64,000 bases of DNA from Phascolomyces articulosus (GCA_025677815.1 JAIXMP010000020.1:496001-560000), one strand, 5' to 3'. Positions 25,301 to 38,319 are shown, numbered from the stretch's first letter. The notes: generated from the letters alone by a model not told the origin. Translations and numbers: made by a program.

Positions 25301-27302
25301 ACCTTTTCAAATTGGATGAGTCATCGATTGGTAATCATATCAGCGAAAAACGATCCGACCAAGAAGAACAAGATGAGAATAATGAACAAATACCAAATGA
25401 AGGACAAGAGAGTTCTTTGACAAAAGAGGCTGCTGTTGAACAAGAAGAATCTACGACGGACGGAGTTTCACCCGAGGATACTGGAGATGAGAAAAAAGGT
25501 AAAAGCCATGCATCATCAACGTCCATCAACATCATCATCTCCTTTCCCACATCCCATATCCATCAAAGTTTTCCATCTTGTGTGATGGAACCCCAACATA
25601 ATGTCATGTGAAAAAAAAACTCATTTTGGAACGTGACAATCATCTTTTTTTTTTTTTTTTGCTTAGCAGAAGCAACACCAGTGGATGATGGTGAATCCTC
25701 GGATGACATCAGTAGTAGTGAAGATGAAGATGAAGCATTCCCAGATACCCAACTTGCACCAACTACAATAACGACAGCCACAGCTTCTACTGCTGGTACA
25801 AATACTACTACAAGCGCATCCACCTCTACCTCAACACAACAACAGCAAGAAGGTGGTGAAGGGTGGAAAAAATATGACTTAGAAGATTATGGTGAAGATG
25901 CAGATGCGCTACCAGAATTTGCACGACCCACAAAACAAACTGACAACAAAACGGTAATTAAGGCGCAATCCATTATGTCATGTGGTGTCACTTTGCGAAA
26001 CATGATACAGAAAAAATTAAGGAGAAAAAAGTGATTGGGGGTGGAACAGGGAGATTGGAAATGTGGGTTTTTTATTTGTTTTTTAAATGGTACATTGTTG
26101 CCTTTCATGTTTTAGACCAAACAAACAATTAGCGCCAAAGAGCGACGTCAAATGAAAAAGGGCAAATCAACTGGTGGTACCGGTACTAATGACTCAAATA
26201 AACAAGCAAAATCAAATAAGGCATCCGCATCCAAAGAGGTAAATATGACTTTTTGTTTTAGATTGTGGTGTTTATTATTATTTTCATGCCGCTCATACAT
26301 GGTTTTTTTTGTAGCCTGTACCTCAACAAATTCAGGCACGTGGAAAACGTGGCAAAGCAAAGAAAATTAAACAAAAGTATGGTGACCAGGATGACGAAGA
26401 ACGACAGTTACGAATGGAACTGCTGGGTGTAAGTTTTATTTTTTTTAAAAAAAAATCCATGAAAATATATTATGAACAGCTTGGAAAACAAAAGATGGCT
26501 AATAGACTCGATGTTATCTAGTCGAATAAAGGTCCTCAACCTAAGGGTAAAAAAGCAAAGAAGGAAGCTCAAGTCAAGGCTGAAAAGTTGGCAAGAGAAA
26601 AGGAGAGAGAAAAACAAAGGGCTGCTATGGAAGCTGCACGCGCAGCCGAAGCCGCCGAAGTTGCTGAAGCAAACCATGAAGTGGATGCTGATCAGGTAAA
26701 ATATCTTTTCTATTAATTCATGCATATTGAATTTAAGGGTGAAACAGAACCAGGTATATCTATTATGAATACTCATATGATTTATATTCAAATGAAATAT
26801 AGATTGTTGTAGAAGAAGGTGAAGATAAAGAAGAAATTCGAAAAATGTTAAAAGAAGAGAATATCACCATGTTGGAAGAGAATGAAGCAGCAAACCTATC
26901 GATTTTGGATTCAGTAACGGCCAATCCATTGCCTGAAGATATTATTCATTTTGCTATTCCTGTTTGTGCACCTTATACTGCTCTTCAAAAGTACAAGTAC
27001 AAGGTCAAATTGACACCAGGCACTTTGAAGCGTGGAAAAGGTAAACTATTAATCTACAAGTTCAAACATATTTGTAAAGTATATCGTCTGACATCCTTCG
27101 CTTTCTTTCTGTTTATTTATTCCATACCATAGCAATCAAGCAAGCCCATTCAGTATTTGTGAATTTAAATGATGCTACAGCACGAGAAAAGGAATTGATT
27201 AAATCTGTTCCTGATACGGAGGCAATCAATGCAATGATGAGCAAAGTTAAAGTGTCTGCACCTAATTTGGAAGCAAGCAAGCGAAAAAAGGGCAAGAAAT
27301 AG
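22315..27302 (+). CDS. RQC2: Ribosome-associated quality control factor Rqc2/NEMF (NFACT family)
   Basis: The protein binds the stalled 60S subunit carrying peptidyl-tRNA, stabilises Ltn1/Listerin and adds C-terminal Ala/Thr tails. The 19 exons are 22315-22373, 22448-22517, 22613-22714, 22776-22907, 22991-23201, 23335-23424, 23514-23596, 23680-23744, 23811-23949, 24023-24309, 24387-24790, 24903-25087, 25195-25498, 25667-25953, 26116-26238, 26315-26428, 26522-26695, 26803-27040 and 27133-27302. They total 3237 nt, 1078 residues, like human NEMF. The NFACT-N domain keeps Asp9 and Asp96-Arg97 (in LGVDR), matching yeast Asp9, Asp98 and Arg99 needed for tailing. A coiled-coil middle is followed by NFACT-R (about 511-640, with HADLHGAAS), an acidic low-complexity linker, a basic Lys/Ala/Glu helix and NFACT-C (from about 995). 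The exon 2 acceptor at 22447 was chosen because the nearer AG brings a stop. Confidence 0.94.
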
Positions 27303-28474
27303 ATGTCTTTAGATTTATTGTTATTATATATACAGCCTATTATCAAAAAAATGGTTTTTTTTATGTGTGTGTTTTTTTAGATGAAAATAAATTATATATT
27401 GTACAGATATTATAAACTTGGCGAACAACATGCCATAACATTAGTCCATTTATAGTTGCCAATCATGACACCCTTGAAGAGCTTATTATCTTATCAGCGT
27501 TCGACTACAATATCTACGGTTCTATGGTATGATCATTAGCCAATTCTGATGGAACTCTATTTTCAATGCTTTTTTTTTTTGCCAATCTGTAACTGTTAAC
27601 ATATATGGCATCTGAAGACAAAGAGGGTGTATTTGCTTCTTTCATCCGTCAGTACGATAGCCAGTTCATCGATTGTTCAATATACCACCCTCATAAAATT
27701 TCTGATGCTGTTCTCTATGATAAGTGCGCATTTCATTTAAAAAAAGTTAGATAAAAAGGATATGCTGCATCGCTCATGAAGGAAAAACTCATTTATAGTT
27801 ATCTCAAAGAGCAATTATAATACTTATAAGAGTATATTGAACTGATATATATACCCATTGTATGTACGTATGCAACAAAGCACCCACTTGTATACTCGCT
27901 TAATTATGAAGAATCGTCGTCCTGAAGAATTATTATTTGCTGGTATCAATAATATGTAAGGAAATTAGGTCCTGTGTGATATACATGTATATATGTTAGA
28001 CTACAATGTCTCTATTGCTATTTAGCGTTTGCACAAATAAGCGTACCATCATTTACTTATTCTGACATTCATAATGTCATGATGTAGATCACTTTTTTTT
28101 GTTTGTTATTAAATTAGAGTATTTCATGTGTTTGGAACATTTTGGGTGTTTAAAAAAAATAACGATCTATGAGATAGTAGCCCAGTAATAGGTGTGCGTA
28201 AATAGACATTTTGCTTTTTTTTTATGTTCATATATACATTTTTCACACTATGCAATATTCCATTTGGCACGTTGTGTTGGAGCAATTAACATGTAATAAG
28301 ACTACATAATAAACACTGGTACTTGTATCCGTATGTTAAATGGCTTGATGAGCGTGTTCCTATATTGAGCTTACCAGAACTTAAGCACTTTACTTGCTAT
28401 GATGTAAATATAGGAGTCACTAACAAAGAAATTCTGATAAGCGTGAAAGACACAAAACATGAAAAATGAGAAGA
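27303..28474. other. Intergenic region downstream of RQC2
   Basis: An AATAAA-like signal (AAAATAAATTATATATTG, about 27384) lies 80 bp after the RQC2 stop and probably ends its mRNA. The rest is A+T-rich without a supported gene. Very weak resemblance to RQC2 exon 14 may begin near 28420, just before the clear duplicate. Confidence 0.45.
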
Positions 28475-29035
28475 ACATATCATGTGGTGTCACATTACGA
28501 AACATAACACAAAGAACAAGAAAAAAATATTAAGGAAGAATTAAGTTCTTGGGGGAGGAGAAGAGGGTTAATATTTGTTTGTTAATGGGTACCTTTTGTG
28601 TTTCAGGAATAATAAAAACCAAGATTTTTTTTCATAATTTAAGTGTAGTAGTACCCATTGAAAAACGATTGGTGTTGAGTACCTCATTTAATAAACAAAC
28701 TGACTATCATCAAATAAGGTATCTGCATCCCAAGGAAGTGGAATGTATACTTTAGGATTACCCTGTTTTTTCTAGGTTAATGCATGTAAATAATTTATTA
28801 GGTTAAAAAAATTTCTCAACAGACACCCTGTTAAAACGTGGCAAAGCCAAGAAAATTAAATCTGTTGCTGCGTAATCAAAAAAATTCGACAGCTATTGGC
28901 ATAATATATTATTATATACTTCTTTTTTATCCATTGATCTCTATTTTAAGAAATGCCGTTCATTTCTTTGTGTATTTTATATCAAACAAAACAAAAGGTA
29001 CTCACTCCAGGAGCTCAAGTTAAAAACTTGAAATA
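28475..29035 (+). pseudogene. Decayed partial duplicate of RQC2 (introns and exons 14-17 region)
   Basis: This stretch follows RQC2 25974-26590 in order. ATCATGTGGTGTCACATTACG matches TGTCATGTGGTGTCACTTTG in intron 14. AATAAACAAAC…TCAAATAAGGTATCTGCATC matches exon 15. ACGTGGCAAAGCCAAGAAAA matches exon 16 (ACGTGGCAAAGCAAAGAAAA). AAAGGTACTCACTCCAGGAG…GCTCAAGTTAA matches exon 17. Intron sequence is kept, so the copy arose at the DNA level and not by retrotransposition. It lies in the same orientation 1.2 kb downstream, and indels and stops break every frame. Divergence is considerable, so it is an old event. Not expected to encode protein. Confidence 0.7.
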
Positions 29036-30869
29036 TTAACTATGGTAAGTAGTTCTCCATGTACAACATTATCCTACTTCCTTAGTGGCATATTATGAAG
29101 AAGCGACTAAAATGAAATGCATGCTACTAGTGATTAGACACGTAATATAGATCATATTTTATATTCACTATTTCGTGGAAATTAACCTATTGCGAGAAAA
29201 ATATAATGGTTAGACTCATGTTATTTAATTAATTAAACGGACTATGATAGAAGAAAGTCAATATTTTGAGGAATTCACTTCTCTTTTGTATTTGCTAGAA
29301 TCTATGTATTAAGAAGGTTACCTAGTAGCCCCATTACTCATTATATTAGGATACACTATTAAAATTCGTCGTACTACTACTATTCACTTACTCAAATCAC
29401 CAATAGCATATTTTTTTTCTTGTTACATTATATTATATTGAATTCCTTCAAGAGGGATCGAAAATATACTTTGATCTACTAATCCAAATAAGAAAAAGCA
29501 AAATTAATGGTTGATAGTTCTGAATTTAGAATGAAAACATGTGTGTTCCCTTGGCCGCATGAGATGCTGTAAAGTCTACTATGAACGACCGATGAATTTA
29601 TTGTCGCACATCCTGAAACTTTGATTAGAAACTACCGAGGAACAGGAAAAGGGGGGGGGGGAATTATACACAATTCTTGGCCCCATGACAGGTGTTGAAC
29701 AAACCTGCGTCGATCGTCGAGAAAAATAATAAAAAAGAGGGAGTCTATCTTTGCAACGCGTTCATCGTCGTCGTCGTTGTCGTCGTCGGTTATAGTCACT
29801 TAATAAGGGAACCTCTTATGAAGATAAATCCTAACTTTTTTTTTGTTTTGTTATTAGTGTTTGCAGTTCCTGCAGTTGATCTTTTATTATATATATCAAA
29901 CGCCTAAAAATCGCGCAATTGTTTATATACTATGTACTTCTACCTACTCCTTATTCGGCGTATTATCTTACTTATGCATAAAAGTGATACCAAAAACACA
30001 TGAGTTTCTATATTTGCATTTTTATTTACTGCATCAAAAAATGCCAATTCGTGGCATATGGTTTTTTTTAATGTATCAAGATGAGTTATTTTACAAGAAG
30101 AAGGAAGAAGAAGAGATTACACTTATCAAGCCACACATAAAAGAATATTTCTTATCAAACAATCGCAACACCCTAATGTAAAATACATTCTCTCCTTTAT
30201 TTTTTTTTCTATTTGTTATCTTCTTCGAATGATGGCTCCTATAGAAATAAATAAAGTTTTTCTCATTTTTACATTATAATCTGTCAGATCACTCTTCTAT
30301 TTTTTTAAGGTACAAGAAGAACAAAGCTGTCATTTCCAACAGTGAGATTATTATTTTACTCCCTTCGTTTTTTTCCCTTATCTATCGATTTTTATACTGT
30401 ATATACTTGAGAGATTAATTAATTATAATAAGTATAAATATCGGAAAAGGTTTGTTGAACCTATGATCTTTTCATGATAAACCCCCGTGCCTGGTAATCC
30501 GAGAATTATTACTTGTGATTGCAACAACCTATCCATTGTCCTATTATGGTGATGAGAAATTGAGACAATGATGATTTCATATTAGAAGATGCTTCTGATT
30601 TCAATCCAATGACGATGATAGTGGATTCCTCTTTTTGTTTTACTGATTATTACTAATAAGGAATTACTTTTTATTCTTCGTCGGGCCGAGGCATCATGTA
30701 TTGAGACATTTGTTCAACCATCATTTGGATAAAATAGGTATTATTGGAAACCACTACGTACTGACTGATAATAGTATGATGATAATACAAGCATTGTTGT
30801 TCAACCATTACAGCAATAAAATGATCGATAAGTGTCCTATAACTATACATAAAAAGATCACGGGCCAAC

Positions 30870-30960
30870 GATACCGTTATTATAATATTATATTTACGAA
30901 TACTTTTTACTTTTAATAATAATAATAAAAAAGGATCTTGTATAAAATAATAACGGTATC
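30870..30960. other. 14-bp perfect inverted repeat with 63-nt loop
   Basis: GATACCGTTATTAT (30870-30883) is exactly complementary to ATAATAACGGTATC (30947-30960). The loop is A+T-rich with TAA repeats. It could fold as a long hairpin in RNA or mark the ends of a very short palindromic insertion. Function unknown. Confidence 0.5.
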
Positions 30961-31695
30961 CATAAGGATGGGTTTGTATCGTCATCATTATTATTTTGTA
31001 AACAATCATAATAGATTGACGATGACATGATCATCGATCGGAATGTTATTGTTTAGAAAAGTGAAAAAAAAAATAGATCGAAAGACGCATCTTTTCATTG
31101 CGCGGTTTATTGTTTGACTGTTTGGTACGTTGTTGGAATATAGACAAGGTTCCAGACTAAAAAAAAAAAAGCATCATCATCCTAAAGCGCGTGATATCCA
31201 ATGGATTTCATGTAAATGGATCATGATGTTTTACAAGATAAAAAAAAACATGACTTTATGACCTACAGCGATTTCCCTTTTGCTTTTCCGAACAAGTTCA
31301 TCATCATGGGGCCACTATGATTTATTATTCTTGTAATAAGTTCATAGAAGGCTTTTGTTGTTGTTGTTGTCTGTACCCAAATCAATGGTAACTTGTTTTG
31401 GAAGTTACAGTAACGAATAGGAATTTTTTATTATATAAAAGTCAATTTATGTACCATCGTCGATAATGGGGGGAGGAAGAGGAGGAGTGAAGAAGAAGTT
31501 TAAAACACCAAATCCATCTTTCTCCTTAAACGCGCGGTTTTCGTACAAGGTTTTTAAAGAGGGTTGATGTAGTAATTTTATATTATCGTCGTAACCATTG
31601 TACAATGATGAATAAACTTGAACGACCATAAATAAAACGGGAACTCCATCTTTTCATTTATTATGAGTCGGTGTAAAGAAACCGAGAGGCTTTTG

Positions 31696-31696
<1 letters not shown>

Positions 31697-31746
<50 letters not shown>
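31697..31746 (+). repeat. TTA/TAT trinucleotide microsatellite
   Basis: About 16 uninterrupted TTA units form the longest perfect tandem array in the window. It lies in non-coding sequence, 1.9 kb before the HMG-box gene, and is likely length-variable between strains. Confidence 0.9.
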
Positions 31747-32160
31747 GAGGTGGGAAATTGAGATGTTGCTTTATGTTGTCTGTGCGGAGTATATGAATTA
31801 GATGAAAGATGAGGAGAAAGAGTTGTTAATTCAATATAATAATATTCTAACGAGAAAGATTAAGGTTATTATAAAACAAGAGACGATCCAGATGGTCATT
31901 TTATAGGTAGTCACTAAATAATAAAATAGTCCTCGATTTGAATATATATCGAAACACTTTCATAAAAGGCTCTCCTTTTTTTTTCATTACTTTGAAAATT
32001 AAGAGGTGATCTTCTTTAGAAATTACCAAATACGTAAGGTACACCACGACGTTTCACCACGAGAAAAAAAAAAAAAAGAGTAAAAGGCGCTCGACATGCA
32101 TATTTATTTTTCTTTTTAAGCTATATATACGTCTTACCCCAACGAATTTTTCTAGTATAT

Positions 32161-32210
32161 TATGATGATGATGATGGTACTATTATGGATGATGATGATG
32201 ATGAATGATG
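32161..32210 (+). repeat. ATG/GAT trinucleotide repeat, interrupted
   Basis: Runs of GAT/ATG units (ATGATGATGATGATGG and GGATGATGATGATGATG) are broken by a short unique segment. The small frame just downstream (32205-32438) owes its start to this repeat and shows no other coding sign. Confidence 0.75.
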
Positions 32211-33616
32211 TATTATGATGAGGTATATATAATAATAAATTGTAGACAACACTTATTATTTATAATATATATAATGTGTACCAGGGCCTGTGCGCCCCCA
32301 AAAAAGAAGAAGTGGATGAAGTATTGGTGGGTTTTATTATATACACAGCTTATTGTGTTATGTTGTACAGGAAACAAAGAATCAAATCACATTGTCTATT
32401 ACAAAAAAAGTCACCGGTTTCTTTTATCCACTTGTTGAGAGAGAGAGAGAGCTATTCCATCTGATGATGATGATCATTCACCAATGAAATACCACGTTTA
32501 ATCATCTTTATGCAAGATAGAATCATCATTATCCTTCTTCCAATGGGCGGGTCCCAATTAAATAGTTTAATAATAAATAAATATAGTGGTGTGGTGTGGT
32601 GTGGTATGCTTCTTTTATGGGTCTGGCCAACGCCTTGGTTTAATAAACTATTCTATACTACTTCAATATCGTAACGATCATCAGGCATCTGTTTACTGTT
32701 ATTACTTATTACTTAATACTACTACTACTGCTACTTATTCTCTTAGTGTATAGAATCTCCTCCGCATGATCATCATTTTTTTTCACTCCTCTTTAAACTA
32801 TTACCGATTATTACTCCTCCTCCTACTCTTCTTCCTCCTTTTCTAATAAGTCCCTCCTAAAAGAAGAAGAATAAGAAGCAATCCCCCACACGCTTTATTT
32901 ATTTAACGTCAACTAAATAATAACAACAACAAAAAAAAAAGAAACTACTGCTTCTTTTGCAGTGCATATTTTTTTCTTCTTCTTCCTTTTTATAGTTACT
33001 TGCATGCGCCTTACCTTTTTGCATTCCCACACATACTTTTACAGCTTAAAGAGCCCTTGATCTTGCATCACATTGCTTTTTAGAATCAAAGACACGTACG
33101 ACGACTATTTTATCAACTACAATTTGCCCCGCATTTTATTTCGTTTCTTTTTCCTTTTCTTCTTCTTTTCTCACCTTTTTTTTTCTATTCTACTCTAATA
33201 TATAATATATAATATATAATTGTTATTATTATTATTTTATCACTGTTTATTTATCCTCACCCCCCACTCTCTCTTTCTCCCCCTTTTTTTTATATATTCT
33301 GTACAATCGTTGGCATTCAATTCATTAAATAATCCCAATTGTGAGAATTAGGTATATTCACTTATTTATCATGTTCACTCATTTCTATTTTTATCTTATT
33401 GTTGTGTTCTGAAACTTTTTTTTAATATATGTAGAGTACAATAAAATTCGGACTTGGACCTAAAAGACGAACAATAATAAAACACGAAAAACGAGAAAAC
33501 GAACGAGAAAAATCGATAGTTTATTTTTCCTCCAGCAAATAATAAATTATAATAAGAAAAAAAAAAGACAAAGAATAATTATATTTTTGTTGCACCGTCA
33601 ACAGCCCATTTTTCTC

Positions 33617-34523
33617 ATGACGCATAACAATAAACAATCTTATTTATCGTCAGAGTTACATGATTCTACTACTACTTTTTCAACTTACCCAACAACAACA
33701 GCGAATTTAGCAGTCATGGCAACTACAGCTACTACTACTACTACTACAACAACAATAGATCATGATCCATTGGTTAGCTAAATAATTTTTATATTTATTT
33801 AATTTATTTTTTGAAATGAATGAATAGGTCATAGGCGATGTTAAAATGTAAAATCATTCATAATTTTATATAGTTATTTACTCGAGATGATCCATATTTA
33901 TATACAACAACAACACCCAACAATTTCACGCGACATAGTACGACCAATGTTATGCCAATGACTACTACTACTAACAGCAATACGAAAGCCACTACAACTA
34001 CAGTCTCCGGGAAAACTACGGAGCTCGATCAGGATTCCGAAATAAGGTCTGCTTCACGTGCGGCCCCATGCCATCTGCCGCCTATTCAAGTATCCTTGAG
34101 CACAGACACCCCACCGGGCACCCAATCATCTCATACAATGACTTACACGGGCTATGAAAATGATACTTCCATCAAACGATATACTATACATCCACAAGGA
34201 GTCTTGATTGCTTCTTCTGCTCCTTCCACAACTGCAACATCATTAACAAATGCATCATCTATTACGCCTTCCTCCACTGACGTATCCATTACATCAGCAC
34301 CCACCACAACAACAATAACAGCTAATGTTTCTGCTACTGCAACAATGATCGATAGGGAGAAGACAACCGATGCTTACCTCCTGTTTTGTGAAGATCAGCG
34401 TGAGAATGACAATGATATATCATTAGATCAACAATGGAATGAACTTCCTCAAGTAAGTTAATGACATATTCTGTAAAAGCGGTCAAGCGAGCGCGCGAGA
34501 AGAAAGTGGAAGAAAAAAAAAGC

Positions 34524-34560
<37 letters not shown>

Positions 34561-36699
34561 TGTGTGTGTCTGCTCTCCCTTTTTACTTTCTTCATTTAGT
34601 AATTTTCCTTTTATATTTAACCTCTTTTTTATTTATTTTATTTCTTGACCTTCCTTCCTTTTTTAACCCTTTTTTTTTCTTCTTCTTTTATTTTTATTAT
34701 TTTAGACGGATAAAAAAGAATACCATCAACGAGCTATTATTATTAATTCCAAACTTTTGGAAGAAGAAAATTACGAACAACAAGAAAATAACGATTCATC
34801 TTCTGAAGATAAAAATAATATAAAAACCATCAGTATAACAACGATTCGTAGCACTAATTCAACATCCAAACGAGCCATGGAACATCTCGTATCACCCAAT
34901 GCCATTCGTGAAGCTGAACGTGAAGAAAATGATGAACTGATGGGAAATAATGCTGAACATCACCCATTTTCTGGATATCCTTCTATTTTATCTATGAAGC
35001 AACAAGATAGAAGAAATAGTAGTGGCAGTCATAGTGCTTCTCCTCCTCTTCCTCCTACTTTTAGCCCTGATCAACAACCTTATCCATTTGATGAGGATAT
35101 GGAGGAGGAAGACTCTCCTTCTTCACCTTCTTCTTCTTCAGTGACTATGACTTCGTCCATGGAAGATCGAGAAGAAAATGGGGGACTCATAATTCCTTTG
35201 GATGATTCAACATCTACCACCACAGCTGTGTATCATCATGGATATGATATGTCACCCCAAGATCAAGGACAACACTCACAACCACCTTCGGGAGTCAAAG
35301 AACGATTAAAACGACCTCCTAATGCTTATTTATTATTTAATCGAGATATACGACGTCGATTATTGGAAGAATCTCCTAAAATGACAGTAGCAGAAATTAG
35401 TAAAGAAATTGGTGAACGATGGAAACGACTAGATCCTGTAAGTTTTATTGTTTTTGTTGTTGTTTTTTTTTTAAAAAAAAAAAAGAAGTATAAATATTGA
35501 GTTTGTTTTTGTTTTTGTTTTTGTTTTCAAAAAAAAAAAAATAGGAGCAAAGACAAGGTTATATGCGACAAGCAGCACTGATCAAGCAAGACCATCTTAA
35601 AAATCATCCTGATTTTATTTATACTCGAAGATCTAAAGCTCAGTTGGCCGAAGCAAGAAAATTTTCAAGGTCAAGAAAAGGGTCTCATAGTCAACATCAT
35701 CCAAATAATAATAATGGTAGAATCACTACAGATATGAATTCTACTGCGCATTCTACAATAAACATGATCCATCCGTCCACATCTTCTTCATCTATTTCTT
35801 CCTCAATACCAACCACAGCGGGCTGGCCCGCAGCAACATCAGCAACGGTAACGACAACATCCACTGGAACAACCACCGATTATAACAATAATAGTAATAA
35901 TAATAATACGACCCTTGTCCCACATAAACGGCGACGCAAGTCAGGTATGCACGACGGACCGCGTGACCCTCGAGGACGTAAAAAGAAGCGGTATCGGCAC
36001 CCAACAGCGCCCAAACACCCCATGTCTGGATTCTTATTTTTCCTGGCTGCCGTTCGTCCCGAAGTAGCACGACAATATCCAGGGTCCACCGTAGGACCTA
36101 TTAGTAAAGTGATTGCTTCCCAATGGCGTGATATGACTGATGAAGCCAGAATCCCTTGGTTACAACTGGCAGAAGAAGACAAGGCTCGTTATGCTCGTGA
36201 AATGCGTCTTTATACAGCTACTTTGGAAAAAGCAGAAGAGGAGGAAGATGCATCCTTGTCTGCATCTGAAGAACAAATAACGCCTCCAGATCACCCTTAT
36301 GCTGTTGTTACTACAGGTGTGATAAATATGGTCAATGGTCATCATACAAGTTCTACGACAAATATTCAACATCATCATCCTTCGATTCATCCTCTACAGC
36401 AACAACAGCAACAACAACATTCACATTCAATGTATGATCCTGTACAATTATCACAATCTATTCAATTACCCTCAAAACTACATACCACCACTACTACGTC
36501 AAGTAATAGTAGGATGACGAATCATAATAATAATAGTAGTAGTAGTACGAGTCCTACCAACTATCATTATCATCCCCATCATCATCATACTCATCACCAC
36601 CATCATCCAGCAGCAGGAGACATGTTATATAGGAGTGATAGTTCTAGGAGTTTATCGACCGGGTACGCAGTCATTTCAGGTCCAAATGAATATAGTTAA
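33617..36699 (+). CDS. Double HMG-box DNA-binding protein (putative transcription regulator)
   Basis: Exons 33617-33772, 33874-34452, 34706-35437 and 35545-36699 give 873 residues. The first third is Thr/Ser-rich and probably disordered. HMG box 1 (about 446-520) starts KRPPNAYLLFNRDIRRRL and is split by intron 3. Its N-P-N-A-Y type resembles SOX/TCF/MATA boxes that bind specific DNA sites. HMG box 2 (about 645-715) starts APKHPMSGFLFFLAAVRPEV and resembles the HMGB type that bends DNA with little specificity. A basic cluster (KRRRKSG, GRKKKRYRH) between them may be a nuclear signal, and the tail is rich in Gln and His. I took the first ATG after the stop-containing leader; a shorter N-terminus is possible. 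The binding target is unknown. It is not at a mating-type locus here, since TptA- and RnhA-like flanks are absent. Confidence 0.85.
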
Positions 36700-37640
36700 A
36701 TATCTTTTATTTCTTTTTTATTATACATATTATTATTTATATATAGTTTATATGATTATATATACTCTTCTTCTTTTCTGTAACATCAATCAATTATATA
36801 CGTTTCTAGCATCTTTTCATCATCATTTTTTCATTCTTCATCATATTTTCCACAACCCATCATTTTCTTATATATATCTATATAGTTATTTTATCTTCTT
36901 TTTGTTTTCTTCTTCTATTACTATACGTACTTCTCCTCCTCTTCTTCTTCCCCTTCCCTTTCCTTGTTCTTCTTATTCCTCTTTCATATACTAACTATAA
37001 CTTCACTCTTCTATTGAACGTAACTACTCCTCTTTTTTTTCCTCCTTTTTTTTGTACAGTTGATTTATATAAAAAGAAAAAAGAAGAAGTATATATATAT
37101 ATATATTTATATATATTATATACATCTCTCTCTCTCCCCTCTCTTTCTTTCTCTTTCACTATTCTGTAAAATGATTATCTATGAGTGTTCGTTTTTTAAG
37201 ATTGTTGTTATATGGGAGGATATGTGATCTCTCTCCTTTTACTTCTTTTCCCCCACTCAATTTTGTCGTATAGCCTCTCACAAATCATGTTTATAATATA
37301 TATATAATGAATAATTGCAACCCTAGTTTTTGTTTTTCATATGACACCTATTTGAAAAGGGCATGAGACACGCCCTGTTTTTTATTATGATTTTCTTATT
37401 GTTTCATATGAATTTGAATGATTGTTGGTTTGTAAGCTTGGTGATGGGCACGTCCTTGAGGCCAAAAAAAGAGAAATCATTTGCATGCATTTTTTATTTT
37501 TACTTTTCTCTTACTTTCTTTTTGTTGAGGGTTTCTTCTGTTGTACAGCAACACAACTCTTTAAATACCAGCATATCATCCACCACCCGCCTTTTTCTTT
37601 TCCCTTTTATTATTATTATTATTCTTTCTTCTACTCTCTT

Positions 37641-37671
<31 letters not shown>

Positions 37672-37772
37672 CCCCCTCCCCCCAATAAGTCAAAATACAG
37701 ACCAACACTACCACCAGCTACAGTTACTTTTCTTTTCTTTTTTCTGGGAATTCAAAGAATAATAGTTCGGCC
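36700..37772. other. Intergenic region between the HMG-box gene and BRO1
   Basis: T-rich 3' sequence follows the HMG gene. C/T-rich tracts, including a CT microsatellite (37644-37671), precede BRO1 and likely form its leader or promoter. No further gene is supported. Confidence 0.5.
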
Positions 37773-38319
37773 ATGACCATGGTCAATGGAAGTGATGCCC
37801 CGGTAGAAATGCCAACACTATTATCTATCCCTTTAAGACAAACTGAAGAAATGGAATGGACACCTGCATTATTACGTTATATTCAAACTTCCTATGCTGA
37901 AGATGCAACAAAATATCAAGCAGACGCTCTTACTTTGGATAAATTACGTCAAGCTTGTTTTGAAAATCAAACGCCTGAATTAGCTACTTTGGAACGATTC
38001 TTTGCGTATGTTACTTTATTTTTTTTTCACACACACAAACACATACTACTTGCTCTTTATCAAAAGAATAAATCATTGTAATTATATATATATATATTCA
38101 ATAGGTATTATTCACAAGTTGTTTTTGTCTGTTCACGTTTTCCATTCGACGTACGTATGATACACATACCTCATTTTTTTATCACTATGCAGAATTGTAC
38201 CAAAAAAAGTATATCATATCTACATAACTGGGGTTACTGATTCGTTAGGTTAACTTATTATAGATCGGATTGGAATTTGCGTGGCATCCAGTGTTTCAGA
38301 GTAATTCGAGTAAACCAGG

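Larger units (their letters stand above)
29036..33616. other. Gene-poor 4.6-kb spacer rich in microsatellites
   Basis: Several ORFs of 60-112 codons occur, but all are low-complexity or lack splice context. The interval carries TCG, TTA, ATG and GTGGT tandem repeats, and its right third (32700-33616) has C/T-rich tracts that probably form the promoter and leader of the HMG-box gene. No tRNA or rRNA sequence is seen. A long non-coding transcript cannot be excluded. Confidence 0.45.

Noticed and set aside
29692..30181. Two overlapping ORFs in the gene desert as a membrane protein gene
   Set aside because: Hydrophobicity follows from T-rich composition. There is no promoter, intron or family motif, and the frames owe part of their length to the TCG repeat.
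31697..31746. A CRISPR-like or other functional array
   Set aside because: It is a simple trinucleotide microsatellite without unique spacers.
33617..36699. A zygomycete sex (mating-type) locus because an HMG-box gene is present
   Set aside because: The known locus places one HMG gene between a triose-phosphate transporter and an RNA helicase RnhA. Here the neighbours are a gene desert and a BRO1 gene, and the protein has two HMG boxes.
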